Notes: generated by a model from the letters alone, not told the origin. A stretch of 15,415 bases of DNA from Echinostoma caproni (GCA_900618425.1 UZAN01043231.1:10365-25779); one strand, 5' to 3'; shown: positions 1 to 9,133, numbered from the stretch's first letter. A program made the numbers and translations.

Positions 1-171
1 GTTAGAGCAATGGGACGGAAACGTTTGGAAAGGGTGCTGTATCTGCACGGTTTTGGAATGGGAATGATCGTGACGGGTCTCCAGCAATCGGGAATTGAAT
101 ATGTATTGAAAATAAAACGAAGTACTTTAAGTTCCATCAGTGAAGTGGCCCTTTTCCAAGGCTTCAACTAG
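1..171 (+). CDS. Open frame running off the left edge, unrecognised
   Basis: Frame 1 is open from the window edge to a TAG at 169-171, giving 56 residues with an internal Met at codon 4. The translation is rich in basic residues and hydrophobic near the middle (LYLHGFGMGMIV). I recognise no family. It could be the 3' end of an exon, but an open frame of this length is also expected by chance, and no splice acceptor can be judged because the left context is missing. Confidence 0.2.
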   Translation, partial: VRAMGRKRLERVLYLHGFGMGMIVTGLQQSGIEYVLKIKRSTLSSISEVALFQGFN

Positions 172-800
172 TCTATGTTTATGGTAAACACAATCAATAC
201 ACAGCAGTTATCGTTTAATGTTTTACCCCTAAACTATTTACAATTTCCTCATTATCTGCTCAAATGATGCATATATTCCTGAGCCTTTATTACCTTTTCT
301 TTATTGACGCCTATTCATTGTAATTCTACGGAGGACTATCAACATTGTAACACACTTCACTGATTTCCCCTGCTTCACGTAATCGGTTTCATCCGGTGAT
401 AGACCTTGCAACAATACCGTATCCGAATCGTCAAATCCAGCTAACAATAGTTTTACTAAGTGTTTTCTTCAACCATCAGATTTAAATGCAATATACTCTC
501 ACCAGGACAAGGGAATACAGTGCTCTAGTCCTAGGTTTCCTTGTGAAATACCTTGCTAAACTTTCAATGATGAATGGTCAATTTTGAAATGAGTTGCGCT
601 AACATATCCTAATACCTTGATCTGCACCAAAACCGCTCTATTCGAGTATTTATTTCTTCTTCCTTTGGAATAATTTAAATCACTTATTTATGTAACTCAT
701 GACAAAAATACCAAAGAGCAAAATGATCTGAAGAACTCACCTCCTGGGATGAATGAATCCAGTTACTTGACCGAGTTGAACTGAGTACCCGGGATCTGTT
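172..800. other. No gene seen
   Basis: AT-rich sequence with stops in all frames at short intervals. I see no repeat shared with the rest of the window, no RNA gene and no coding signal. Confidence 0.5.
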
Positions 801-809
801 CAACTATGT

Positions 810-1105
810 GAAACAAGGGTTTGCACAATGTATCCATGGTCATTTCGCTGCATCTGTACACGTGCATGCTGCAGTCAAAGTCATTTTATATAGTCAGTGA
901 GATAACTACCGTGAAGAAGACATGATTGCTAATCACAACGCACAACACAACAACAGTTTTACTGTGTCGTGTTGTGCGTTGTGATTAGCAATCATGTCTT
1001 CTTCACGGTAGTTATCTCACTGACTATATAAAATGACTTTGNGCAGTATGCACGTGTACAGATGCAGCGAAATGACCATGGATACATTGTGCAAACCCTT
1101 GTTTC
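810..1105. repeat. 296-bp near-perfect inverted repeat (palindrome)
   Basis: The left arm (810-957) is the reverse complement of the right arm (961-1105), with a loop of only three T residues at 958-960. By eye the arms differ at a few places: one mismatch and a 2-base indel around 1041-1047 beside an ambiguous base at 1042, and a mismatch plus a single-base bulge near the apex. Long blocks of about 70 and 58 bases pair without mismatch. As RNA it would make a long hairpin. Identity beyond the arms stops abruptly. It may be a fold-back element, a recent inverted duplication, or a snap-back artefact of library construction; the N in one arm favours an assembly problem. Confidence 0.9.
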
Positions 1106-1357
1106 TGACTTCTCTGTTCAAATTTGTGACGGGAAAACATTGCTTATGTGAAACAAACACAATGAGCCTTTATGTGACAGAACATGGGGATATCAATGGA
1201 TTGTACAAAACTACACCTTCCAACGAGTCGAGTGATACCGCAAGACTAGATGTGTGGTGTCTCTAAGTTGAGGGCAGATGCAGCAGTGGATTTTACGTCC
1301 TTTCTTTTCTTCCCACTTTTTTCTGTTGGGCAAATATAGTGATACAAATCAATTTTC

Positions 1358-1582
1358 ATGGTAAAGGAAGCAGCCAATCAATGGCATGTTACATATGGAA
1401 AAGGAGGAAAGTTGTTTGATAGTGGTGGGATTAAAATGCACACTTGTCGAGGTGAGAAGTTGCTGATCCTAGCTGCTTTACCACCTTTGCCTAATACATT
1501 TCATATGGATCCTGAAGTATTTGAGCACATACACACTCAGTGCTTCGATAATTGGTGTCCAAAGATTATATCCACTGAGTAG
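1358..1582 (+). CDS. Unrecognised 74-residue open frame
   Basis: ATG at 1358, TAG at 1580-1582. The translation has mixed, protein-like composition, with a Gly-rich stretch (YGKGGKLFDSGG), a hydrophobic block (LLILAALPPLP) and four Cys residues, three of them downstream of the Gly-rich stretch. I recognise no domain. The next supported feature is the acceptor at 2044, so it could be an upstream exon of the WD40 gene or a fragment of an unknown repeat; neither can be shown. No good donor was found in frame at its end. Confidence 0.25.
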   Translation: MVKEAANQWHVTYGKGGKLFDSGGIKMHTCRGEKLLILAALPPLPNTFHMDPEVFEHIHTQCFDNWCPKIISTE

Positions 1583-1589
1583 CTAAACA

Positions 1590-2040
1590 ATCAGTTTTGT
1601 TTGTCGGAAATAAATGTGACCCACTGTGTCATTTATTTGATAACTTTTAGAGACTCCAGTTGGTTATGCAAACTTCTTCAGATCATTTGATATGACGAAA
1701 GAAACATTTCTACCTTAATTCCAAATTTAACACACTCCGTCGAAAACAGACAATAGTTCAAAAGGTTTTTAGTTTTTATGGACTTAATTACCTTGAAGAT
1801 AAACTTGGAAATACAGATGTCAAGCTCATTGTTTTTTATTTCAATTAGAAACTGCTTGCGCATCTTTAATGATAGACTGAGCAAAGATCGTTTCAATGAA
1901 TGGAATCCCTTTCATGAGTAAACATTATTTAAAGTTTTGGGTTGTACTCCTACGGTTCAGCAAACTTCAGAATTCGTAGTTCATGCGCAACACCGATTTT
2001 ACTGTCATTGATTTTATCCATATTTTTTCTTTTCTCTTCG
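1590..2040. other. No gene seen upstream of the WD40 gene
   Basis: AT-rich stretch containing only short frames on either strand. It ends in a pyrimidine tract that leads into the splice acceptor at 2044. The frame open from about 1942 upstream of the WD40 start has no ATG before 2074 and is best read as noncoding or intronic. Confidence 0.4.
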
Positions 2041-2044
2041 CCAG
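2014..2044 (+). promoter_or_regulatory. Strong splice acceptor before the first coding exon
   Basis: A long T/C-rich tract ends in cttcgccag at 2044. The ATG of the WD40 gene lies 29 bases further on (2074). No matching donor is evident upstream. It may be the 3' end of an intron in the 5' UTR or a spliced-leader trans-splicing acceptor, a mechanism known in flukes. The sequence alone cannot separate the two. Confidence 0.5.
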
Positions 2045-2073
2045 CCTATTTGGCATACGACATTTTGGAAACC

Positions 2074-3553
2074 ATGGATGATGAATCTGAATCTGTAGGA
2101 GACTCTAGTTCAGATACTAGCGAGTTTTCCGACGGGTCTGGCATTGAATTTTTAAAGTCCATTCAAGGTGATCAAACTCGGATCAGTATGAAGAAGATTA
2201 AGGAACGCAAAGTGTTACACGTTTCACACGAACGTCAGGTTGGAACTGAGATTCGTCTTGGTTTGACGCAGTAAGTGATGCCAACATTTATCCCAGCATA
2301 GAATAGGAGACTAAATTCGGAAGCTCTGGTTGTCCGTATCTCGCCAGACAGATCAATTTTTGCCGTCGGGCTGAGCAATGGAGAAATACGAGTAAGTCAA
2401 ATTTATGCGTTGCCTATAAAGTTGATCTTAAGCTGTTCCGACTTTCAGAAAATGCGCCTCAGGGATTTGTGATGAGATTGAAGAGTAACACTGAAACACT
2501 ACCATGCACGGACATTCGATTTCCAATTGTTGGAACTACAGTTTCGGGACTGAATAAATACATACTATTAGCTTCTTGTAAGTTGGTTGTCAGATAAATA
2601 TTGAGAAGATAGATGCCTCCGGTTTCATTCGACTTTGGCGTTATACCGGTTGCGCGGCAAAAATTAGTCTGATTTGTCACTGGGAGGAAACAGCAGCAGA
2701 GGGTACAACAACATATAACACAACAGGAAACCATAAAAACCAGATACTTTGTCTGTCAGTTTCGTTCGACGGGCAGCGTTTCGTTAGTGGCGGAACTGAT
2801 GCTCATATAAGAGTGTATTCACTGGCAGTCAACTCGACTGGTCGATTGTTCACTCCCTGGTAAGTTCCAACTATCTGACCAAACACCATGACCACAGTAT
2901 ACGAGCAGGTACTTCCCCGGGTCACACCGCCCGTATTACCGCCTTGGCATATCACCCGCGCGGAAAACGAGATAATCTATACGCTCACATATTCTTATCG
3001 GCAGGTTGGGACGACTGTATTAACATTTGGGATGATCGCAATGCAGTCTCATTATGGTAAGATTTGAGTGCAGCATGATTGCAACCGAGGATTTTCAGGC
3101 AATATTATGGTCCACATATAGCAGGCAATGATGGTATGGATATTGACCCAGTAAAGAACCTTATCCTGACGTGCTCTTGGAGACGAGAACAATCTATTGT
3201 TCAGGTATTTTTATATGTTAGAATTTTTACCGCAAAAAGATGTGGAAGTTTCCAGAGTTTATCATCAACGCGGGCAGTGAAACACATGATCATAGTAAGG
3301 ATGAATACACGTCGCCGGTTTTACAATTCGCCTATGAACCAAAAATGCGCGGCTCGCAGGTAAATTGAATCTCTTTTTCCTCTCATTTTGATAAAAGGTG
3401 ATATAACTTCAGTTGACTGGGCTCCCTAGGATTCCAATCAGTCAAACGATTGAAGCGACGGACAAGTTATACAACAACCAGTCTGATTTCACATTAATGA
3501 GTATTAATGAGCGAATTCGTTTTTTAGTTTTGTACATTATATCAAAAGGTTGA
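2074..3553 (+). CDS. WD40-repeat protein, eight exons, 389 residues
   Basis: A beta-propeller scaffold protein; partner and pathway are unknown. Exons: 2074-2270, 2307-2391, 2463-2577, 2613-2859, 2898-3056, 3099-3204, 3240-3359, 3413-3553. They sum to 1170 nt, 389 codons plus TGA, and every junction keeps frame. Introns are 36, 71, 35, 38, 42, 35 and 53 nt; five of seven donors start GTAAG. The ATG sits in gaaaccATGG. Residues 1-30 are acidic and Ser-rich (MDDESESVGDSSSDTSEFSD). Propeller-type repeats follow: about 74-100 (ISPDRSIFAVGLSNGEIR), 112-145 (ASGFIRLWRY), 170-205 (FVSGGTDAHIRVYSL), 218-268 (GHTARITALAYHP, then SAGWDDCINIWD), 275-307 (ending WKFPEF). A weaker segment begins near 326. 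The last 46 residues (exon 8) are least certain, since they lack a clear WD ending; the real C terminus may lie downstream. No signal peptide or membrane segment is needed from this start. Family membership is firm; the exact orthologue is not recognised. Confidence 0.85.
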
Positions 3554-4590
3554 TAAAAAATAGTTCCGAAAACAGTGCCGATAAGCTGAAGTATATTATG
3601 AGAAACTTTTTCTAAATAGTGTATTCAAATGGATAGAGATACAAAAAACATGCTGGAAAGCTGTATTGCTCATTTTATTTCAACAACAACAACAGCAGCA
3701 GCAACAACAACAACTGAAGTAAATCGATTTTGCGAAAACCAAGTGCTAAATTCAGACAAAAAACTTGGTCTGTTTCTGATCCCAACGAGTCAAACAATAA
3801 CTGAGTCGGTACAGCTTGAAAGTCAGCACACTCTTCATGTATTTTGTGGGCTCTGGATTGGGTCAACAACAAAAATATATGATTCTATTGGCTAATCGAT
3901 TGGACCAGAACAGAACCCGAAGCCTTCCGATGAAACGAGAGAAAGGAGGAGTGAATGAAATGACGCATTGAGAAGAAGAAAAGAGTGATTATGCGTGTCC
4001 CAGATAGAGTTCGATTTCGCGGAATTTTATGAGACATGGAGAAGCAAGAATCTCGAAATTTAAATGATTTTAATACCGAATTGTCAACTTATTCGTCCTG
4101 AATCCTACGCTGCACTCCCAAGTGTCTCAAAGGACCTCTAAAAATATCTGTATATCAGATCGATATCATAGCACTTTGTATTCTATGGTATGTAAAATCC
4201 AGGTTCAATGACGTAGTTTATAGCTGACATAACTGGAAGCATGAAAAAGAAGAACACCATCGTGTTCACTCATCGTCTCAGTGGTCATTCGTCGGTAACA
4301 TTCACAGTTTGGAATGATATGCATTTTAACTTCTGTTCACGCAGGATACCCATTCCTTTAACGCGTCGAGGTAAATATACCGAGAAAAATACAACCACAT
4401 TGAAAAAATCGTTCACCAAAATATTGTTTTCGTCATACTCTATAAAAGAAACGGGTGTATGAGAAGTGACAACGGAAGTATGATGATTGTAGCCTCCAAG
4501 ACAACTCCATCTAAAGAATAACACGTAAGTGTCTGGATAACAAACCGCAGGCCGATAGTATCTAGCAAGCAGAAGTCGTGCAGTTCAAAC
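3554..4590. other. No gene seen; includes the WD40 3' flank
   Basis: After the WD40 stop no exact AATAAA was found nearby. Open frames at 3629-3895 and 4241-4462 have no recognisable domain and are not supported by splice signals or composition. The only structure is the triplet tract at 3681-3713. Confidence 0.4.
3681..3713 (+). repeat. CAA/CAG triplet microsatellite
   Basis: Eleven consecutive triplets: four CAA, three CAG, four CAA. Read on the other strand it gives a run of Leu codons. It lies in noncoding sequence, so it is probably a simple-sequence tract rather than a polyglutamine or polythreonine region of a protein. Confidence 0.9.
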
Positions 4591-4596
4591 AGTAGC

Positions 4597-4826
4597 TGTG
4601 TGGCGCCGACAATACAATCAGGCTATTTGTGAAACCTTGTTTAACCAATGAAGATTTTTGTACATATTATTCAATCCCATCGGTTTATATCAATAAAAGA
4701 ACCGCTACTTTCGTATTCCTCTTCCTGTATCTCGGTGACGCACATTTCCAGCCTGCCGTTGCTAGTGCGAGCCCGTGCATCATCTGGGACTGTGATCCTT
4801 AATTCGTGACTATTCCGAATGCTACA
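4597..4826 (+). repeat. LTR of a second Ty3/gypsy family (copy A)
   Basis: About 230 bp starting TGTGTGG and ending GCTACA, with AATAAA at 4691-4696 as the probable polyadenylation signal. It matches two other copies in the window on the opposite strand: one inside the RT of the larger element (11398-11606) and one near the right end (about 14574-14790). All share a CATTGG block, an AATTCC/AATCCC block, AATAAA, then a GGTG[AT]C segment. The end (TATTCCGAATGCTACA) is directly followed by a primer site and gag in the same orientation, which identifies it as a 5' LTR. The left boundary is by TG and length only. Confidence 0.7.
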
Positions 4827-4829
4827 AAT

Positions 4830-4845
4830 TGGTGTTGCGCAATGA
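4830..4845 (+). promoter_or_regulatory. Primer binding site of the + strand retroelement
   Basis: TGGTGTTGCGCAATGA lies three bases after the LTR end. It begins with TGG, the complement of a tRNA 3' CCA end, and closely matches the site beside the 5' LTR of the minus-strand element (TGGTGTCGCGGCATGG). The shared position and sequence in two families support the call. The primer tRNA was not identified. Confidence 0.65.
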
Positions 4846-4900
4846 AGGTGCCAGCCAGTGAGCAGTTGAACCTGTTTGTCAATCTGTCCGAGATCGATCA

Positions 4901-5344
4901 ATGGGTGGAGCGGTGGTGAAGTATTCAAAAGAATATCACAGAGCCAATCGACACTATTTCTCATTGCGGCTGGTATGCTCTGATGAAAAACCTGGGATTT
5001 CCTGAGGCTCCCACAGAACTCTACTGTGATTCGTTGAAGCGGTTACTGTTTAACTCCTTGCTACCCACTGGGTTACAGGCACAGGAAAGAGTTAAACTCA
5101 ATTCCTTGGAACGTACCAAAAATATATGTTATCGTGATTTCGTTTTCCAGTTGAACAAACAGACTTCGCGCCGTAATTATGGTTATCATGTAGAGGAGCA
5201 GTTGTGTGCCCGTCTGGTGACCAACATTAACAATTTGGCACTTCAACGGAAATAGTTGGAGAATTGCCTGAGGTACACAGGACCTGTGACCAGTATGATG
5301 ATCTTATGCAAGTCACTTCTAACGAATCGGTAACTCTCTTCCAA
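4901..5344 (+). pseudogene. Ty3/gypsy gag remnant, + strand element
   Basis: Gag is the structural protein of the retrotransposon particle. The longest intact stretch is 4983-5255 (KNLGFPEAPT at its start, LKRLL, then LCARLVTNINNLALQRK). After a TAG at 5253 the homology resumes in another frame with HRTCDQYDDLMQV and SNESVTLF up to about 5344. The order matches the gag of the minus-strand element at 12481-12962, which has KNLAFTDNPT, LQKKLFERKDLT, TCEQHNDLN and DSVTF. An ATG at 4901 aligns with the likely gag start of that element but is in a different frame from the body. It is a decayed copy with at least one stop and frameshifts. Confidence 0.75.
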
Positions 5345-5625
5345 TGACCTGAACAAAAATCAGTTTAACTTACAGTGTCCAAATATGCACCCGAGCAACG
5401 TGATAATCATTGCACTGCGAAAACCATCAAGCCATACCTGTGGTGCGCTCCAGGTGCCATGGATGCGGGAATATTGGGCTTATACGGAGAGTGTGTAAAT
5501 AGCCCCACTGTAACCTGGCAACGCTACTGGCCCGGCAAGACAAAACCAGTCCTGTATTTACTCCAAGAACCCAGATTGAGTATGCCCAACTGATATGCAA
5601 AGATGTTTGCTAAAGTCCGGCGTGT
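5345..5625 (+). pseudogene. Decayed gag tail / zinc-knuckle region
   Basis: By position, between gag and protease, this should hold the zinc knuckles. One frame is open over 5375-5593 but lacks the spaced Cys/His pattern. In another frame an HTCGA segment near 5440 resembles the start of a knuckle, and the remaining ligands are lost. I read it as knuckle sequence degraded by frameshifts, mostly from its place in the element. Confidence 0.4.
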
Positions 5626-5627
5626 AA

Positions 5628-5780
5628 GACAAGTTTATTGTGAACACAAAGTATGGAGTCTATTATTTCTATAATCGGTGGTTCATGCCTATTCCGATTA
5701 CCACATGTAGATCTGTTTTCCTCGGTGCTTCTCAGCAGGCCACCCCAGTATATTGTCAAACGTGTATGCATTGCACATAG
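5628..5780 (+). pseudogene. Retrotransposon aspartic protease remnant
   Basis: Starting at 5634 the frame reads FIVNTKYGVYYF, aligning with the FIVDTG active-site loop of retroviral-type proteases; the catalytic Asp codon is now AAC (Asn) at 5643-5645. The following FMPIPITT aligns with the PNATLKPTT segment after the equivalent site in the minus-strand element (12110-12150). With the catalytic Asp lost this copy cannot be an active protease. The call rests on a short motif plus gene order. Confidence 0.5.
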
Positions 5781-5799
5781 TATGAACTTAACGCTCTCG

Positions 5800-6310
5800 T
5801 TAGGTGCAGAGTTTTCAGATAACCGCAGTCACCCACTGGAAAAAATGGTAGAACTCCATAAGTTACTCCATAAGTGTTAAGACAGGTAGTAGGTGGAAAA
5901 AACCAAGAATGGTCAAAATAAGACCTGGTACGAGTATATGGAAACCCTAACGAGGATGCTCGGTCATATAGGTCACTTTCGGCTCCGGGGATGGGGATAT
6001 CGGGATCAGCACAATCACTGGTTAGAGACATCAAAGGCTTTTTCTGAGTACCGTAAACATGGTGTATTTATTCATAGTTTTGCATTTACATGTTTGAATG
6101 AGTATCGTTTTGATGAGAAGAATCATGTGTCTTTCTCGCTTTCAGACTCGCCTGACAGCTTAATGGGTACTTTGTGATCTCAGACGGCCATACATCGAAT
6201 TAAATTAGGGTGATCAGAGAGATTTTTACTGAACGTGAACCTTCACAAATTGAACGCCTGTGGTTTTGCACGAAAGAATTCAAGGATATGGTTTGCTAAC
6301 TTGGGGAACC
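5800..6310. other. Unassigned stretch right of the + strand retroelement
   Basis: Overlapping open frames exist on both strands (for example 5893-6177, +), but I recognise no RT, RNase H or integrase motif. The element appears to be truncated after the protease, and no 3' LTR of this family was found further right on this strand. Confidence 0.4.
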
Positions 6311-6315
6311 TTGTC

Positions 6316-6640
6316 CCGTGAAAAGTAAATAAAACGTGAACGGGAAAGCTAGGAAGCTCTGGTTAGCTGTTTTGAACTGGTTGGGTCTCATCAGCAGTGT
6401 GAATCCATCGATCCAAATGGGGATCGAACCCGAGAATGCAAGCGTACTACCTACTCGGTCATCAGATAGCTGATCAGACCGTTTTCCATGTTCCTTATAC
6501 ACCATATAGCACAACTAATCTTTGCGAGCTTAATTCAGACATCGCATCTTGCGCATCTCAGCTTCGACCCCCGCAGGGTTAAGACTCGATCGGAAACGTT
6601 ACCATTAGATTTTCATATTACTTGGGAGAAATGGAGGATT
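6316..6640 (-). mobile_element. tRNA-derived SINE, copy 1
   Basis: On the minus strand an A-box-like sequence TGACCGAGTAGG (6450-6461) and a perfect B box GGTTCGATCC (6421-6430) form an internal RNA polymerase III promoter. The spacing is 19 nt, against about 30 in copy 2, so some 12 bases appear deleted. The copies align over about 320 bp and share an identical 21-base block (6465-6485 and 14294-14314). Downstream of the promoter is a hammerhead-like core (see separate entry). The ends are approximate and no target duplication was found. It has no coding capacity. Confidence 0.7.
6345..6405 (-). ncRNA. Degenerate hammerhead-ribozyme-like motif in SINE copy 1
   Basis: On the minus strand CTGATGA (6388-6394) is followed, after 14 nt, by AAAAC (6369-6373), then AGCT, a 6-nt loop and AGCT, and TCC. 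A type I hammerhead has CUGAUGA, a stem-loop II, GAAA, stem III, and a UH cleavage site; the spacing between the two core parts equals that of the schistosome SINE ribozyme as I recall it. The G of GAAA is replaced and stem II pairs poorly, so this copy is unlikely to cleave. The resemblance may be chance, but its place after a pol III promoter fits. Confidence 0.35.
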
Positions 6641-6649
6641 TGGTTTGTA

Positions 6650-8320
6650 TCTATGGTGAGCTCCGGGTTCTATCCCCATTTGGGTTAATGGGCCTTGATC
6701 TGCCAATAAACGGTTGAAGAACTAATGTCATTTTCTTNTTTTCTTTAAACATCTCTTCGAATTATTTGCGCTTTGGTTAATTCCATAATACACAATGGGA
6801 TTAATTTCAATTTAGGAAGGAATCAGTCTTGTCCATTGCAAAGAATAACTGAATTGAAAAGCTATAAAACAATTCAAAGAAATTTTTATGCCAAAATGAA
6901 AAGATTTCAGTCAGTTTATGCGACAATGAACCTGACGGTTTCGCGTTTCGATTGTGATCAATATGCATCCGTGACTCGTCTGGTTAAATAAGGAATAAAC
7001 GTGCAAGATTAAACAAAGAGCTAAGGATAGGTTAATACAATAGAATAAATGTAATAAGTGATAATCTTTAGAATTATGGGATTCTATGGCACTTAACTGA
7101 ACATTCGCAAAGCTGCATTTTAGACGAAAGTTCTGTTAGGATCTTTTGAATGCATAAGGGAAAATTATGGTGATGGGATAGGTAGTGCTACCGAGCACCG
7201 CAGTTTTTTATTCTACTAATGGATGCTTCGGAATTGTGATAAAAAACAGATGCTTTGTTCTTTAACAAGACCGGTATATGTATATATAACATGAATTATA
7301 ACGAAACAGCAAGGTTATTAGAAGATCAGGGGATTGGGGTGCAGTACAGAAGCGGATATTCTTAATAAACGAACAGGGCAGGAGAGTCAAGTCCCATCCG
7401 AGGCCTCTTTGCAAATACTATCTGATTACATAAAACAACCGTCCAATATCTGAAAAACCATACTTGTTTATTGATCTAAAGAGGCAAATGTGAGGGGAAG
7501 TGATGCTAAACACCCACTTTGTGTGCTATCCTTCATATTTAAAACACATTTATAAAGTTGTGTCACACGGAGAAACGAACGAGGCATTCACTCATCCCGG
7601 ATGGGTGACATGGAATTTCAACAATCACGATGGGTTGCGGGTTGAGGACAAACCGCCTAACAAAATGTGATAAATAGGTTAACCTTAGAACGATTACGTT
7701 AAAGGGAAATTGATGGACAGTGGTACAAGAAAAGAGATTGGGGAGAATTGCAACACAATGTGCTAGATGTCAGATGTGATGCGATCACTACCGTGGCAAA
7801 AATCTGGGTCACGTATAGTTTTTGAAGATGACTTTGTGACTTTAAGTGATAAACAAAGATCACCTCTGCAATTGTGAAATTTGTGAAGTTGAAGATCTTT
7901 TATAACACTAAATCCATTTGGTGCGTCGGCTTAGTGACAGGGATTAAACAAATGTTGTTTAACTCCGGTTTCTCGAGACCATTATCACCTATTCTGAATT
8001 ATAAGTGACTTTTAGGCATTCTGGTGTACATCCAAATGGGCAACCAAAACCGGCGCGCGAAAGTGCATGGTTAATGGTTGTAAGAACTGTACTGAACTGG
8101 TGTGCATCAAAATGCCGGACCAATATAATGAATCGATCCTATCGGTAGTCGAAATAACCCCCTCTTGATTTAAATGAATACAAGTGAGACAAAGAGATAA
8201 CCGTAATAATATTGGATCGGTTTTACGACTGAAACAAAGTATCAAGATACGTTTCATTTACTCTATGTTAGCCTCAAGAAAGGGCCCAATGGAAAGGTAT
8301 GCTGTGCCATGTGTCCAATG
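6650..8320. other. No gene seen (about 1.7 kb)
   Basis: AT-rich with frequent stops on both strands. One frame (6773-6991, +) lacks an ATG at its start and has no recognised domain, though two AATAAA hexamers follow it (6992-7050). There is an ambiguous base at 6738 in a T-rich tract. I found no repeat matching elsewhere in the window. Confidence 0.45.
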
Positions 8321-8321
8321 A

Positions 8322-8585
8322 AATTCAAACGATACTGAGTACAATGTCTGGCTTTCTAGAAATTTGAGTGAGTTGCTCCAAGGATCTAGTGGAGGAAGAA
8401 CTAAGAAATACAAATCTGCACTCAAGAATAATAGATACTCGGAGTGTTTCACCGAGAAGAACACTCCAGTTGCCTTGACTCCACTAAAACCTACGCGAGT
8501 AACCGAACCACAGCCTCAATCATGCTTTGATGACGCAACATGGCATAACATGTCACACGTGAAAGATGTCATCCGAAGATTCTAG
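8322..8585 (+). CDS. Possible terminal exon, unrecognised protein
   Basis: A frame open from 8322 to TAG at 8583-8585 gives 87 residues with polar, protein-like composition (SGGRTKKYKSALKNNRYSE, then TPLKPTRVTEPQPQ). It has no early Met; a tctag acceptor at 8359 would open an exon in this frame, so it could be a last exon of a gene whose other exons are not visible. I recognise no family. A long frame on the opposite strand over 8258-8464 is equally unproven. Confidence 0.3.
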   Translation, partial: NSNDTEYNVWLSRNLSELLQGSSGGRTKKYKSALKNNRYSECFTEKNTPVALTPLKPTRVTEPQPQSCFDDATWHNMSHVKDVIRRF

Positions 8586-8791
8586 AACTTATCTGCATCC
8601 CCCTTCAGCCATTTATCCATTTGCTCCTAGTGAACTTGACAGACAACTTTTTTCCTTCCAATTTAACTCCAATGAACCAATGAAATTTACTACTACCTTA
8701 TATATAAACACACAACTTTAAATGTTTGAAGACGAAGTCACGAAAAGCTTGTTTGCTACATTGTTTGTCTTTTGATATTCTTATGAGAATC

Positions 8792-9133
8792 TGTAGTATT
8801 TGAAATAGGAATCGGAATCGAATAGCGCGAACTCGGATTCGGACTGAAAACCCACTGAATAGCGCAAAGTCAGGTAGAACCAAGAAAGGCTGTGGATACA
8901 GTTAATCCTATTCAAAGGAATCATGTAAATAAATATCACAAACATCCGGCGATCGTTGGTCGATTCTTCAATGTTCATTCGACAACGATATTGTTCATTT
9001 TGTTGCCTTTTTTCATTCCGTCAATCCGATTGGTTCCACGTGATACCACAGGATTGGTCGGTAAATCTGTTTCCTGATTGGTTATCTGGAAGCTGTACCA
9101 TGATGTGGGCGTACTCGCTGCACGATCACCACA
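8792..9133 (-). repeat. 3' LTR of the minus-strand Ty3/gypsy element
   Basis: 342 bp, aligning end to end with 13029-13358 at roughly 85% by eye. Read on the + strand it begins TGTAGTATT and ends CACCACA; in element orientation it starts TGTGGTGATCG and ends ACTACA, the TG...CA form of LTRs. The flank (gaatc) does not match the flank of the other LTR (gatat), so no clean target-site duplication remains. Confidence 0.85.

Noticed and set aside
1033..1266. 77-codon open frame with ATG at 1033
   Set aside because: Its first third lies in the right arm of the palindrome and crosses the ambiguous base at 1042; no domain or splice support.
1942..2073. N-terminal extension of the WD40 gene resembling a signal peptide
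   Set aside because: The frame begins at TTG, not ATG, and the hydrophobic run is encoded by the pyrimidine tract of the acceptor ending at 2044; the ATG at 2074 has a far better context.
3675..3872. Minus-strand frame ending in a poly-Leu run
   Set aside because: The Leu run is only the CAA/CAG microsatellite read backwards.
4671..4964. 97-codon minus-strand frame
   Set aside because: It lies antisense across LTR copy A and the primer site; its ending (SSGSFID) is echoed in copy B only because the LTRs are homologous.
6421..6461. A functional tRNA gene
   Set aside because: A and B boxes are present, but spacing is short, no acceptor or anticodon arms fold, and a second diverged copy shows it is a SINE.
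6459..6465. Second CTGATGA on the minus strand as another hammerhead core
   Set aside because: It overlaps the A box and is not followed by GAAA and a stem at the right distance.
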